Shown: positions 10,836 to 25,171 of the stretch, piece by piece
How the letters are laid out: every line of letters begins with the position of its first letter
How positions within the stretch are numbered: the first letter of the stretch is position 1
NCBI RefSeq assembly: GCF_023343835.1
Contig: NC_064435.1
Coordinates: 40,634,603 to 40,698,602, forward strand
DNA length: 64,000 bases
Reading direction: 5' to 3'
From: Lagopus muta
Taxonomy: Eukaryota > Chordata > Aves > Galliformes > Phasianidae
Made by a program: the position numbers and the translations under genes
The notes under the pieces: generated by a model
The model's database searches: none
Told to the model about the DNA's origin: nothing
The model's input: only the letters and a program-made list of their open reading frames with translations

Positions 10836-13800
10836 AACTAACAAACAAGGAAAGGGAATTGTTACAGAAAGAAAATGGAACTGTCAGTTGAAACTAACTT
10901 AATAAGGGTTCAAACTGACCATTTTTGCTTTCTCAGCCAAGTTTTAAACATCTTCAGGAAAAGCTTTGTGCTTAGGCTTAGAGGAATCAGATGAAGCTGA
11001 CTTTTGAGAGATATGTATTATCTTTAATAAATAAGACATACAAGATAAAAGAACAATGTTTCAGCCTGACTACCACTTTAGCCTTGCTTTGTCTACAGGT
11101 TCACTGAACGTTTCTTGTACTGGTTCACACAATGAGGCATATAATATTTCCATGGTTTTGTACAACAAATCTGACAAACAAGAAAAAGTGGTATTGCTTT
11201 ATATTCTTTTAAATGTAATTTAGTTATAGTTAGTTAGAGAAATAGCTGACTTCACTGAAGGTCACAGTACTTCAGCACTGATAGGTTCAGCAGACAATGT
11301 GTTTCCTTTTTGGGAGATTCAAGGAACAACAAGATGCATCACACTGTATCTGAAATCCTTCCTAAAGAAGGTCAAGAGATAGGCAGCAAGGGGACATTGG
11401 CTCACTAAATCCTATTTACCTGTTACTGGTTATTATTCTCTTCATCAGCATTTGATTACTTCTAATCAGTCACTAACCAGATATTCTGTGGCTCCTGAAG
11501 CATCTCTAGGAGCAATCTGAGTAGAGGCATTGTTCAGATTGCACTGTAGGATGCCATTTTTCTCCCTATTCATAGGTCCAACGTCATGTGGAAAAGGAAA
11601 AAGTTTGGCAGAAGATAAAACCCTTGCAATCAAGCTTGTCCTCAGAGATCAGAGGGTTGAGGATTGGCTGTGCTTACATTTTGAGTGATGCCGAGTCCAG
11701 TCACATTCAATATATGAACTATCACGATTATGGATTCACAAATTTCACACTGCCCAATACATCTAGTCACAACCACCCTTAAGGAGTTTGGTTGCATTCA
11801 ATGAGTACACTCACGGCCACATTAGTGAATAGTGCACTTTGTTAAAGCAACAGATTACAGATTATTTTGATTTGTTTGATGATAAATACACTGTCTGCAA
11901 AGCATAAGAAGTTAACGAAGAACATGAATAATACAGCCAACCACAAACAAATTAAATTATGGAATAATTCTTCAGAAATTTCTAAGTTTCCTGGGGAAGT
12001 GCTCAGTGCAACTGAGTATGTGAATCTTACCTAATAGGCATCCCCATTGGAGGGAAGAGAGGCTCAGCCCATTGACTAGTTCCAGAAGCCAGCCAAGACC
12101 TCCCAGCTTGTCTGTGATGGTATCTTCCCCAAAAAATCCTTCTGTCTTCAGTATTTGTATACTATTTTCATACTGTAAGGTGAAGCTTGAGTGACTCTAG
12201 TTACACATATTTTTGTTTTGCAATGCTTACTCAGAGAATGTTTTGGAAAGAAAGGGTATAAATCCGCTTGCTTAGAGCTGGGTCAGGAAAACAAGAAAAC
12301 TCTGCCATCTAGGTGGACATAACTGACATTTGCTTCATACATTGATTTACACAAAAAACATTCTTGGTCTTCAAAATTTCAGACATAAATATTATAATTT
12401 TACTATATTAACAGTAAAAGACTACTGGATTGGTATGCTTGCACACCTACTCTGACCAACGAGTGCTGAGCTACAGCTGCAGTTCTCCCAGTTTCTCCTA
12501 GGATCTGCAAGCCCCAAACCCAAATTTGAAGATTCCCTACATCCCTTCTCTGGAGTTTTGTAGCAAGCCTGGGATATGGGTAAGCTTTCTACTTTCTATC
12601 CAGTCACTTTTTGTCATTATAATCTCCTTTGCCAAACTCTCTTGTTTCGTAATTATAGCATCTTTATATTCAATGACTATACAGATATTTAGACTAGAGC
12701 TTGGTTGAGATTGCAGACAGAAGATTGCCTGTAGGAGTCCATTTTTTATTAATGGCATTGCTGTGTATGTATCTCCACATGAAGCACTTACAGAAGTAGT
12801 CAAGCATTTTAAAATAACTCTCACATTATATTTTATTCAAATTGATATTCAAATGCAAATGTAATTCTACCATGATGATTGTGAACAATGAATTACTTAA
12901 AGCACTTAAATACACATTAAGAACATTATGCTTTTATTCAGTTTACACCTGTTTATGAGAAATTTGCAATCATTCTTAACAGAAGATCTTTATTAATGAT
13001 GTTTAATGAAAGCTCACTACTGACTATTAGACTAAAAAAAAAAACACAGCAGTGTGTGAGACTTTGAAATTCAGTTTATATTACTTCTTAAATCCTTGAA
13101 GTAAATCTGTACTGTCTGTGGACAGTTCTTTGAAAAGAAGAATAAAGAAACCTTAATGATGGTATCAAACTTCCAAGGTGAATCACATCATAGAAATATA
13201 ATTACAGAAGACTTTGAAATTAGTTTTAGACAGTATGTCAGGCAACATTTAGTTTTAAAAATGCCTGAGAAAGACTTTTGAGTAGCTTTTACTCCTGCAG
13301 TTATAGATGATGTATAGAACTTACAGAAACCATAGTTAGAATTTGAATTCTTTACGACTTAGAATGCATGCCATCTACAGCAGAACTTCTTTTTGCATCT
13401 GCAGTGTAAGATTTTCATTAAAGATGTAAAGCAAAATTTTGTTTTTTTCACTAAAAAAAAAAAAGTGAAAGTTGTAACAGAGAAAGTAAATGTGAATGCA
13501 TAGCAAAATATCTTCCTATGACCTATATCTCATCTGCACTTGAAAAAAATCAGATAATACAAGAAAAAGATTCACATGCAGTTGTAGAAGACTGATTTGT
13601 CTATGTCAGTACACTACGTGAAGCCTGGCTACTAAATGATATTATGGGGCATGTGCCCAAGCCTGCTACAGGCATAAAGCAAGCTGGAAGGGGATGGGAA
13701 GTGGAGAGAACTGGAGATGGCAAATCCACATTGATGACAGCAGAGTGAGGCACAGGTAACAGCAGGTATTTCTACTGAGTTATAGCAGCCTCAACATGAA

Positions 13801-15506
13801 GTTGTATCATACATGTGAAGGAAGTCCCACTACTAGTAAGTGTGCTCATAGACTAAATATTAATCCAGAGACAAAGAGGCACATAAATGCTACTGATTCC
13901 TGATCTTACATCTTGATTTGCACTGCACAATGGCTTAGTAAAGGTATATTATATTGAAGAAAATCTGGAATTAAATTATGGTTGATGAGATTTGTTTTGG
14001 CATATTTTGCCATTCTGATGTGACTTGAAATTACTATTAGAGCATAGCAACTAAAGTGAGTTGTCTCGTGATTTTGATAGTTATTAGAAGTGTTATTAAG
14101 CTCATATGATTATTCTTCCAAGTAAAGCTAAATAATAGGCAGTAGGTATCTGCAGCCAGAGGTAGTTACTTCTTGTTTTAATAAATTTTTACTGTGTGCT
14201 TAGTTAAGCATTTTAAATTCTTTCATTGTTCTTTGAGATGCTGATTGATTGTGACATGGCTCTTGGGTCAGTACTGCTGTGGCACATCAAACTGTTGCCA
14301 CTGTAAGCTGTGTGACTGCTTTATAGAAAGCAATCTGTCACTTTTCCCTGTGTTCTCCAGGTATGCTAGTTCAGCAGTTTTCTCTGTGCTAAGTGTTTCC
14401 TCTAAGAGTGCTATCCATGGATATGTAAACTGCTTTCATTGGCATATTTTTCTTTTCTGAATGTGATAACTTCATGAACAAAATACAACCAGCATCAAAA
14501 TGGAAACCAGTAATTTGTTTTATAACAGTCTTTAGCAAATAGAAAAGGGTTATCTGGTTTCAGGATATATTATTACATTTTTGCTTGAGCTTCAGCTATG
14601 GAATACTGACTACTGCTAACCAAGTTCATAACCATAGCTTAACAAAACGGGCTTAGAGAAGAGATCCTGTGGTTTCTCACTTTCTTTTTTCTCAAGTCTC
14701 ATCATTTACCACTCTTAAAAGCTTCAGAAAATAACAGTACTTCACACTTGTAACAAGTAAGGAAGGGCCTGAAGTTTTGCATTTTACCTGTGGGAAGAAA
14801 TTTGTACTTTAAAAGCTTTGTGAGAGTCAGCTAGCAACCAGAAAACAGTTGCACTCATGCTATTTAGCATAGTTACTTGTGCATACTGTTTTCTGTCTGT
14901 TTTCTATCAGCTATGGAGCTCATATCTTCCTGGACTGCCGTATCATCAGAATAAGAAGGAATAAATCTACACAATTATTGCTGAGTCTTGATCAGTAATT
15001 TGTAGGGTGGAATGTATCTCCTGGCTAATATCAGAAAGTATACAATGCTTTATTAAAACTCAAGATCACAGACAAGTTAAAAACAAGCATTTGCTGTGGG
15101 TAGTTTTCAACTGGACTTCACTGTATACAACAGAAGGTAAAAAAAGAGTGGAGCTTATGTACAGCAGCATCTGTGCTGTCAAGTTAGTCTTAATTTCTAA
15201 CTACCATATTCTGCTAACTTACTGGTATTCTGAAAGCATTTATCTTTTGGCCTCTGTCTTTTCTGAAATGATGGTCTGAAATACACCTTAAATAGAAAAG
15301 TATGTGGCTATGGCTACTTATTGTTTTCTACCCATTCTTTTGCTGTGATAAAACAGAAAATTAAAAGTACTAGTTTTTGATTGTAACGGACTAAAATTGC
15401 TCCTTTGCAATGGTACCTACATACTATAATTACATATAGTCAAGAAAAAAATTGCAGTCATTATGTGTCCCTGTATTGCTAGCAGTACTTGACAGTCATG
15501 CAAAAG

Positions 15507-15528
15507 AAAAAAAAAAAAAAAAAAAAAA
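15507..15528 (+). repeat. poly(A) run of 22
   Basis: Twenty-two A after CAAAAG, in unique AT-rich DNA. Confidence 0.95.
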
Positions 15529-18279
15529 GATTACTTAGAAAAGCTCTATCCAGTAACTGCTTCAAAAGAGGAGCTATGCAAAATTTCACACTCACAAAAG
15601 CAGTAATTTATGGGTTTTTAATTTAATGAGACTTCTAAAGGAAAAATTCTCATACTTCTATCATTAATTGCTTTTCTTTTTTTCAAATAAGAGAAAACTA
15701 GTGTTTCAAATAACAGTATAAGCTCTTGTAATAAGCAAGAGCTAGTTGGGTATGCTTATTTCTTTAAACACTCAGATGCTTCGAAGAACACAACCTTTTA
15801 CCAGTCCAGATCAATTCAGAAGATGCTAAATTTAGACCCTTGAAATTTGAACATGAAATGACTGGGTTTTTTTTAGAGTTAACTTGTTACTGAATTCCTA
15901 CTGCAGCCTTCATTTTTCTTTAGCAAAATTTTCACTTTGAGCACTGTGAAGATAATTTTTGTCATAGATTTAGAATGCAAAACAATTACATTTATCAATA
16001 TTGTTGGATTTTTTGTTTTGTTTTTGTTTTCTTTTTGGAAGAAGTGGTACAAAATAAGGGAGGGTGAAAATACATATTAAACCTGAAGCCATTCTAATTT
16101 GTTTCATCTTGCATGCCCAACCCCATAGAAGATGTGTTAGATACCTATTTTTACTCCTAAAGATTCTGCTCAGAATCACCCAGAAGTTACCAACAACATT
16201 GGAAAGTTCTGGATAACTTTTACTTGCCTGGTGTTGCACAGGTTGAGAACAGTTTTTCCTGCTGGATAAGCAGCTCCTAATGAAGTCAGCCAAATTTTGT
16301 CAGCTCATCACAGGTCAAGATTGGAAAGTGTCTTGTTAATTCTTGTGCATGGGTACAAATTGGAGAAAGCACAGGAACACTTCCTATTTTCATATTTTAA
16401 TTGTTGTGTGGACTCTCAATAAAAGAAATCCAAAAGCTTTTCAAATTTCTGAGCATATGCAAATATCCATACCTCCTCCTACAAGTAGATCCCACTGAAG
16501 GGTAAAGAATAATCAAGATCTCTCCAGTAGTCTTTTTTTTAACACATCGCTACTCCCTACACTCTGGCAATTGATGAGAGAAAAGGTAGCAATAGTCACC
16601 CTGAGTTCAATGGCAACATATGTTATCCAGGTAGATGAAAGCTGAGGCTTCTATCCTTTCTGTGGCCTGGACTTCTGTCTCCTGTGATAAGAGACAAATG
16701 TAGATCATGAGAAAAAGGTAGGTTGGATGGATTCACTTCCCACTTTAAGCTGTAGAGATTTTAGCTTTCATGACATGAGATTACATAGATGGGTGAAGAG
16801 AAGTTGAAGGCAAATTTGGTTCATAATAGCTAATATTCCAGTGCTCCCAAAGCTCATTTAAAGAGCTAAGCATTTCTTCACCGCAGTTGATTATAGTGTT
16901 TGAGCACTCCACAGAAACAATTTCTCACTGATTTGTAGGAGGAGATGTTATTGACATTACTTTTATTTAACCTTCAGTAGTACCTAAATTGTGATTTTCA
17001 GTTGCAAAGAGATCACAAGAGAGAACTCTCTGGAACAACAAATGTTAACACTTATTTTTCAAAATTCTATTTTGGCAAATAAATAACTGCCATGAATTTT
17101 AAGATGTCTGGGTTAAAGTATTCAAAGGCAGAACAGATAGCTGTTCTGCACCATAACTGTATCCAAATTTTGGATACACTATTCTGGAACTGCATTTACC
17201 TTAAAGATCTCAAACCTAGTTTAAAGCCTTGCCAATTTCCCCCAAGGACCTTTTTCCACCTTTGAGAAAAGCGAAACCTATCTGGTGCCTGCAGGCCCAG
17301 TACCACATAGGCCATTCAGTTGTCAAAAAACCCAAAGTTTGGGCAGCGGCACCAGTCATACAGACAAGCATTTACAATTAGACACTGTTGCTGTTTTTTC
17401 AGTGTCTCTATCCTAATTTCTGATCTATAGGTAGATCAAAAGAGTTATTTGGGAAAGCATATCCTTCATAGCCTTTGCCAGCTGCTCTGAACAGCTGCCC
17501 AGCAGCTTCCAGTGGCATTTGGGGTGGCAGGAAGCTACTGTCCCTAAAGGGTGTATGGTAAGAATCTGTCTTTTCATCACCTCACAGCCTGATTGTGTCA
17601 GAGATTAATTTCACATCCCTTCTGCTTCTTCCTACTAAACAGCTTTGATGTTCACATGCACTCACTGATCCATATACTGAGGAATTTTTCCTATGGCTAA
17701 TTCATACACCTGTGGATGAAATGTGATCTGTATAAATTCAATAACAGTGATTTGCTGCTTCTAGAGAGTTTCTGAACTTAGAAGTGTTAATTGTGGTTAT
17801 CCATTGTCCAGACGTGTTTCTTGATACTTTCTATGAAGTTATAATTCAGTAGGTCATCGTCCAAGCATTAATCTGTGGATTTATTGCTCACATACTTTAT
17901 TCCGCCATCTGGATAAAGACATTAAACTTAATAGTTTGTTTATATTAGTTCAGTATGTTTCCTACCTCAATTATGATCTAACTGCATTAAATTAGATCAA
18001 CAGTTTTATCTAACCCTCACAGACGGTCATTTTATTGGGGTTTTTTGTTTGTCCGTTCATTTGTTTGATTGATTGGATTTTCTTATTGTTTGTTTGTTGC
18101 CAATTTGGATTTTTCCTTACAGAAATCTATAAGTATTCTGTACTGCGATTATAAAAGCATGGGATATAAAAGAAAAAAAATCTGTTTTACTTAGGTGATG
18201 GTTATTGTTTCAGAAGTATTGAAGACAATTTTTGTCTCAATGTGTCTGTATTGTATCCGTCTGTTAGATGCACACAAAG

Positions 18280-18340
18280 TTGTATGTTAGATCTTGAAAG
18301 TCTTTTCCAACTGAGCTGATTCTATGATTCTATGAAACTG
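18280..18340 (+). mobile_element. CR1 3' tail remnant
   Basis: A run with TTAGATCTTGAAAGTCTTTT, CCAACTGAGCTG, then two ATTCTATG units. This is the extreme 3' end of a plus-strand CR1, with nothing recognisable upstream. Confidence 0.65.
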
Positions 18341-19787
18341 TTTAAACTCTTGTTTGTTGTCTTACTTATGAGTTCATAAGAAGTGGGAAGAGGATAGACT
18401 TCAAAGCCAATACTATAGAACAGCCCCAAAATGTTCCAAAAAACAGCCTTCTGGACCTTCAAAGAGTCAGTTTGTTTCAATTACATATTTCTAATATCTG
18501 TAGATATAATTTTGGGTTCTGCATAAACAACAAAATTTTGAATGGATCAGAGGACACAGTTTTCTCTTCAATTATTTAATTCTTTTAAAGGGATGTTCAA
18601 GTACTGTTTTTGACTCTTCTAATAAATTTTGTGATCCTATGGAAAATTAACTTTTTTCAGTTCATTCATGCCTAGTAATTTCTTCTAGTTAGAGCTGATG
18701 CTTGTCATGTCTGACAAACAATGGATATTGCTGTTTTTCAGATTTAGAGATTTCATTCAGGTTTGTGTATAACTCTGAAGGCTGGACTCTGACCTAAGAG
18801 GAGAAAAATTTAAATGATTGTCAGAATTATTATTGAAAATATACTTGATTAGTTCTTATCTGACTATCCAGTTTACCTGTGAGTCAATTTGTAAAAAGCA
18901 AAGTCATCATAATTTCATTAGAAACATAGCACATGGATAGCTCTTTTATTGTGTAATCTATAAGCACTCTGAATAATATCAATTAACTTCAATTAGAAAA
19001 ACACAATAGTAAATTATAAATATTTCTTTAAAAAGTATGGTCTCATATGGTCTCAGTCTGGTAAAGTTGTCAGAACTAATTGTGGAAAAGCAACGAATTG
19101 TAGGCCTGAACATCCTTAAATAAAAGTGAGAAGAAATAAAAAAAAATATTTCTAAAGCCAAAAGTGGAATCAAAATATTGTTTTTCAGAAGGAAGATGTA
19201 AGTTTTACAGATCTTCAGGTTTTCAAGTATCCAGAAAACAATGAACTATTTGGGGCTTCACATCCTGAACACAAGGAAGTCACGGACCAAAGATGGACTT
19301 GTTTTTGTTTTCTTCTTAAACTAAACTTTTGCCTAGGAGGTGAGAGGATATGACATTTTTAAAATTCATCTATTTTTCATTAGGAGCAGCACAAAACCTC
19401 TGGAAAGCTTTTCCAAAAATAGAGAAACTGATAAAGGAAGAAAAAGGAAACTTTAACAAAGTTCAGTTGTCTTCGTGATGTATCATAACTTTTGGAACTA
19501 CATGGGTAGTCATTGAATGGAGAAAAGCAGTGAAAGGAAAGGTCTGGTCCAATGTACAATTTCTAATTAGAATAAGAGAGGCTAATTAAGGATATGAAAT
19601 GTTAAACTTAGATGTGAGAAACCTAATGATTGAAAATTCTACTAGAATGGATTTTAACAAAAAAAAAGTTTCAACTCACATTTTCCAAAAAAGGAAAAAA
19701 GTTGAATCAACTTTTGTATATACAAAAATGGCTTGTATTCCATATTTTCCCATACATTTTTTTTTTTTAAAGAAAGCTCTTGTGACA

Positions 19788-20215
19788 TGATGCTGTTGGA
19801 GCAGATCCAGAGGAGGATCACAAAGACAATCAGAGGGCTGGAGCACTTACCCTATGAGGACAGGCTGAGAGAGCTGGGGCTTTTCAGCCTGTAGAAGAAG
19901 AGGTTCCGGGAGTTCCTTAGAGAAACCTTCCAATAGTTGAAGGAGGCCCACAGGAAAGCTGGGGAGGGAAAATAGATATAAATTGGAGAAGGGTAGATTC
20001 AGACATATCAGGAAGAAGTTCCTTACTGTGAGGTTGATGAGACACCGGAACAGGTTGCTCAAAGAGGCTGTGGATGTTCCCTCAATGGAAGTGCTCAAGG
20101 GCAGGCTGGATGAGGCTTTGAGGAGCCTGATCTAGAGGGAGATGTCCCTGCCTATAGCAGGAGGGTTAGAACTAGATGATCTTAAAAGGTCCCTTCCAAC
20201 CATACGTTAACAGTC
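19788..20215 (+). mobile_element. CR1 LINE fragment, plus strand
   Basis: Plus-strand 3' portion of CR1. Its start (GAGCAGATCCAGAGGAGGAT) and the segments for Arg-Gly-Leu-Glu-His, Tyr-Glu-Asp-Arg-Leu and Glu-Leu-Gly-Leu-Phe-Ser-Leu match the end of ORF2, followed by the GTGCTCAAGGGCAGGCTGGA region and the 3' UTR ending in CTTCCAACC. Stops (for example TAG after Ser-Leu) break the frame. The terminal octamers are eroded. Confidence 0.85.
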
Positions 20216-20689
20216 TTATCATCTAACATGCTAGCATCAAACAGGAGGCACTGTGATTTTAGCCTTTTTTTTTTTTTTTTCCAAACTTGCAAGAAATTAT
20301 CTAAAAAGTTCAAAGAGTAATTTCACCACATTGCATGTAGAATATTTATCACACATCTTGGTAATACTGTTTCTCTGACTACTCAATGGGGTATGGGGTT
20401 TACTCAATGGCTATGGGGTTTATGTTGGATGCAGTTATACAGCTGAAAATAAAGTTTGCTCTTATCACCATAATGTATCCGGGTACAGACATTGTGCCTA
20501 TATGCATGGTCAGTGTACTCAGTACAAAGTGTACACAGTAATTCCTTGAAAGGATCGGGAACTCCTTAGCCAGTTCACATGCATAGGTGAGATAAAGAAT
20601 CAGCCTGAGGCAGTGGACCAGCTTTAAAATTAACTGAGCATTCACATTTAAATATTTGACTGATGATTACAGGAGCCTCCCAGGTGTGA

Positions 20690-20870
20690 ATTTCAAATGG
20701 TTGCAGAAATTCCCCGGAGGCAACTCCTGTTGTGTCTAGGCCAATTTGCATGCCTAAATGTGTTGATTAACAGCCTGGGTGGAGTGTCCTGAAGTGTAAT
20801 TACTGCAGCAGTATCAGATTATGCATAGATAAGACATCTGTGAAAGTCAACAGAAACTGTTCCTGCAGAA
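20690..20870. other. possible conserved noncoding element
   Basis: A repeat-free stretch with an octamer-type ATTTGCAT and homeodomain-type TAATTAC and GATTA sites close together. No open frame explains it. The suggestion is by feel only; conservation cannot be judged from one sequence. Confidence 0.2.
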
Positions 20871-22464
20871 ATGATGACAAGGATAGTCTTCTGTACGCGG
20901 TCCTTAACAGATGCCTGTACATGTTTATTTATTGCTGTTGATACATCTTAATGTAATTGCTGGAGTGGTTACATAGGACCAGCTGGATTGTATGAACTGA
21001 GTAGAATTGGGAGATTCCTCAAGTTATTTATCTCAGTGTTCTTCCACTGGGACCCTGGCAATTAACACTTGTGATGCCACCAGCCATGTACCAGAAAATC
21101 TATATGAAAGATTTGATTTGCATGCGAATTCTTATCCTTCAGCAAGATTACAGCAAACAGCCTCAATTTTGTTGTTTTCCTTTTAAGAAAAATTTTGTCT
21201 TAAACCTGTACACGGTCATAATTGAATGGAAAATAGTACAGCAAGAAATTAGATTGAGTTTCTTAATTTCTGCAGGTCTTTTGTGTATTGCCTCGAGCTT
21301 CTTCCTTCTAGTGAAGAGAATAATATTTCTCCCATTTCCAAGTGACTCCTTTTAAAAGAGCACACAAGGGCTCATGAAAATAAGTATTTTCACTTTGTGT
21401 TAAATTATGCATCTGGTATAGAAATAGTTCTGCAGCAATTACAATAATCCTTAACAATTTTACGACTTAATGTTTTTGTGACAAACTTTTCTTGCAAATA
21501 TGAAAACAAGTTACTTAATACTTCTCCATTTTGTTATATTGCTAAAGCATTTCAGTTTAATCAAAGTTATGAAGGAACTTCTAAACAGTTTTCAGTGCTG
21601 CTGTGATACAATAAAATTGCATTTTGAAGTTGGATACAAAATAATTTCAACATAGATTTCCATTTTGAAAATACTCCTGACAGCATGTTGTACAAAAGTA
21701 GCCCAGTCAGACCATGGGTACCACATTCAAGTATCTCCAATTACAGAACTGATCTCTTTAAGAGATAGGCAGGGCAACAGATTTTAACTATGTTTGAAGT
21801 CAATGGCAGAATCTGATTATCTAGCCAAAAACACTAATCTAAAATATATGCTTAAATTTGGGTCATAGAGGTGAGTGCATGCTATTGTACACTGAGTATG
21901 CAAAAATGACATAGAAAAGATGAAGTCCTTCAGTGTGACTTTTAATATATCATCTTCCTACTTTAACTTTTTCCTAACTCATAATCCCCATAAGAAAAAT
22001 TATGAAATAAAACATCCCACTGTGTTGAAACAGGTTTGAGTAATTGTGCACATGATTTATAACTATCAAAATTCAAGAAATGTGGGAGCCACCTTGAGGT
22101 GCTGTGTGAACAACACTGAGTTTTTATCAGAAGGTGAACCTTTCACTTTTCTTGTGTTAATCATTCACAATCATAGCTGTTTCATCCAGATGTGCCTTGA
22201 CTGATCTATGAAATGTGAGCAATAAAAGAGAAGTGTGGATTTCTCTGTTGCTATTTGACTTTGAGTTCATCCCTTATTAAGTGACTTTCACAAGTGGACT
22301 ACTGAATCCTTAAATACAATTAAGGTAATGCATGTTAATTTTGTGGAAAATATTTGTGGTTACTATTCTGAAGAAGCCTGGAAAAATCCTCCATCAAAGG
22401 GCAAAATGTAAAGGATCTTTCTGATTAAAAGGTAATTTGATTTGCATTTGAGTAATAGAACAAG

Positions 22465-22675
22465 AGAATAACAGAATGACTTATGTTGGAAAGGAATCCA
22501 AGGATCAAGCTCCAACCCCACTGCCACAGGCAGGGCTGCCAACCTCCACATTTAATACTAGATCAGGTTGCTCAGGGTCCCACCCAACCTGGTCTTGAAC
22601 ATACCCAGGGACAACATCCACTACAGCTTCAGGCAGCCTAGATAAAGAGTGCTCACCTACGCTCTGAGCAAAAAA
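22465..22675 (-). mobile_element. CR1 LINE fragment, minus strand
   Basis: Begins AATAACAGAATGACTTATGT, then the CCAACCCCACTGCCA and GATCAGGTTGCTCAG runs, and CACCCAACCTGGTCTTGAAC. This is the reverse complement of a CR1 3' end, of a different subfamily from the 5108 and 43401 copies. Confidence 0.82.
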
Positions 22676-23847
22676 TCTGCTCACATACTCTCCAGTGACA
22701 GTTCAGTGAGACCAAATTTCACAAACATGTCTTTGTCCAGTATAAGAAAGTGGTAAATGCAAAAAATAATAAATGCTGATTCAGAGACAGTATGGAGACC
22801 CAGGAAATAAACCACAGCCACTATTGAAAGCTTGAGGTAATGAATAAAACCAAAATTATGGACAAGAGATGTGTTGATATTTAGACTCATTAGTCTCTTA
22901 ATGTTCTTTTGAAGGAAAAAGGTGGAGAAGTGGGGAAAGAGGCAACTACTGCAGTTTTTCCTGAATAAAAAAGTCATACTTTAATCAACACAGACACTCT
23001 ATGTTGAACAAAGTTGAAACCTAATCTGGCATACACCAACATAAATCCTAATAGAAAGGCTTTAAGAAAAGAAAGTTATTTTTTATATTATTTTTTCCCC
23101 AGCAGCATCAAGGTTCCTGGCCTTCATGTCATGGACCATGAGCTCATTGCTCTTTGGAGTAGGATTTCAAGAGTTTGGAGTGCAAATTATACTCATACAT
23201 GTGTAATACATGTGTAAACTATTAGGAAATGTCTGGCATTTTTAGATGGCTGTCTAGAAAACCACATTATTCAGCTCATCAGGACAAGTGAGGGTATGAA
23301 ATTGCTGTAAGTGTCAACTTTCAGAAAGGTTATAGAACACTCAGTTATCAGAAGGTCATGTTGCATTTTTTGCTGACGTAATACAGAGGTCCAAAAATGA
23401 AAACTATTCCAAGGATTTGGGGCAAAGGTTTTGTTCCCCCCCCCCCTTTCTGTTATTGCTGTTGCCTAAGCCTTTTCACAAACATCCTGCCTCCTGATGT
23501 CCAACATTGAGGAGTAAGGAGCAGTCACATCTTGCACAGCTCTGATCACACTATTGGTATCTAGCATATAGCAAAAAATGTAAATCAGTGACCATAACTA
23601 ATAAACAGCAGGCAATTTTGTTTGCTTGTTTACTAAAATCATAATCAGGTGGTAGTATCCTACAACTTTATTGCCTCTGGTCACTTTTGAAGAAGTCATA
23701 TTTAATAAAGATCACTGCAGCATTTTAAAGAAAACACACTCAGATACTCATGTGAAGAATGACAAAGCTCTAAACAAAATACACATTTTCTCATTGGATT
23801 CTGCTTAATAGGACACACACGAGACCTGTATATATCATATAAATATA

Positions 23848-24068
23848 ATCATAGGATCAGCAATGTTGGAAAAGCACTCCAAGGTCATCTTGTCCATCCT
23901 TCTACCTATCACCAATATTTCCCCCCTAAACCATATCCCTCGTTACAACATCTTAATGTTTCCTGAACACCTGCAGGGACATTGACTTCACTACTTCCCC
24001 GAGCAGCCTATTCCAGCACATTGAATGGTCTTTCAGAAAAGAAATTTTTCCTAGGTGTCCAACCTATT
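23848..24068 (-). mobile_element. CR1 LINE fragment, minus strand
   Basis: Begins AATCATAGGATCAGCAATGT and continues through CTACCTATCACCAATATTTC, CTAAACCATATCCCTCGTTA and TTTCCTGAACACCTGCAGGG, the reverse complement of a CR1 3' end. It breaks off at about 24068, where the sequence becomes AT-rich. Confidence 0.82.
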
Positions 24069-24903
24069 AATAATATATTACTATTAAAAATACAAGAATA
24101 TTGACACAATGGCATTATGAATAAATATACAATAACATACTATACTGATCAGTGTATCTCAGAGACTGCTGTTCTACTCAGTTTCCTGTTGATCCTTTCT
24201 ACTTTTGAACAGCTTTTAGAATCAGCAGATGAAAGTCTTGGGCCTCAGATCCACCAAAAACAGAAAATCATATTCAAGATTTGTAGCAACATTCAGTGCC
24301 TTTGTAATATCACTGACTTTCATTTTTGGTGAATTACCCTAAACATGATGATTATATGAGAAGGAAATATATATATTTTCAAGGTAAATATAAAGACAAA
24401 TACATTCAAGCATAAATATATGTTTAAGGCACAGAATTCTCAAAATTAGCTTTTATGTATGATCACAGCAAATCAATTTGTCTTTTCCACAAGACAAATT
24501 TCTCCATAAAGACAAATTTATCTTTCTCTAGGAAGGCTAACCTCTCAAAATAGCCTAGAAGTGTGGGCTTTATTATTGTTATTACTGTGATCATCATCTC
24601 TATTTTACTGGAAATAAAATCCTATCTTGAGGAAAGAACAAGATGTCCACAAAACAAAGCTTTGTCAATTGAGACTTACAATGCTTTTAAGATTCAGATT
24701 ATTGTCACCAGACAAAAGAATCAAAGGACCCCAGTAGCAATGATACCAGTGGCTTCTGCAGACAACAGTTTTTCCAAAATGATTAGATTATGAATTGAAA
24801 TCATTACTCTTTCTGCAGGTGGCACTGCAGATTTTAATGAGGTGTTCAGTGCATGTTTTAGCAAAGAGTCATAGGAACACTTCTGGAATTAACCTTTCTA
24901 CTT

Positions 24904-24929
24904 GATTTACTGAGCGATCTCAGTAAATC
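24904..24929. repeat. perfect 11-bp inverted repeat, 4-base loop
   Basis: Arm GATTTACTGAG pairs fully with its reverse complement around a CGAT loop. No T run or gene end accompanies it, so no function is implied. Confidence 0.9.
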
Positions 24930-25171
24930 TGAGCTCATTGCTGCATTCTTCATCTACACTGGAATCAGAAATAAACTTCAAACATGAAAGAAGTATAACA
25001 TAACCTATGCACAGTTCCACCTGATAAATCATGAAAAATTAAAACATGCCTTCAATAGAAAAACAATCTGACAAGCTAAGATTCATCATTCTAACTCCAG
25101 TGGGTCTGTGAAGGCATCTCCCATAACATAGGCTAAGAAAATTCACACAATAAATAAGGACATTTAATATA

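Larger units (their letters stand above)
6207..18279. other. long intergenic stretch, mostly unique
   Basis: Apart from the polypyrimidine tract and two poly(A) runs, I see no gene, recognisable transposon or RNA gene. Open frames are at most about 115 codons and carry no family motif. A small CpG cluster (ACGTTACGCGCGGCC) at about 10726-10740 stands out. Confidence 0.6.
18341..25169. other. intergenic DNA between repeats
   Basis: Outside the CR1 pieces at 19788, 22465 and 23848, this holds unique AT-rich DNA, a T16 run at 20265-20280 and a C11 run at 23436-23446. No exon recognised. Confidence 0.6.
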
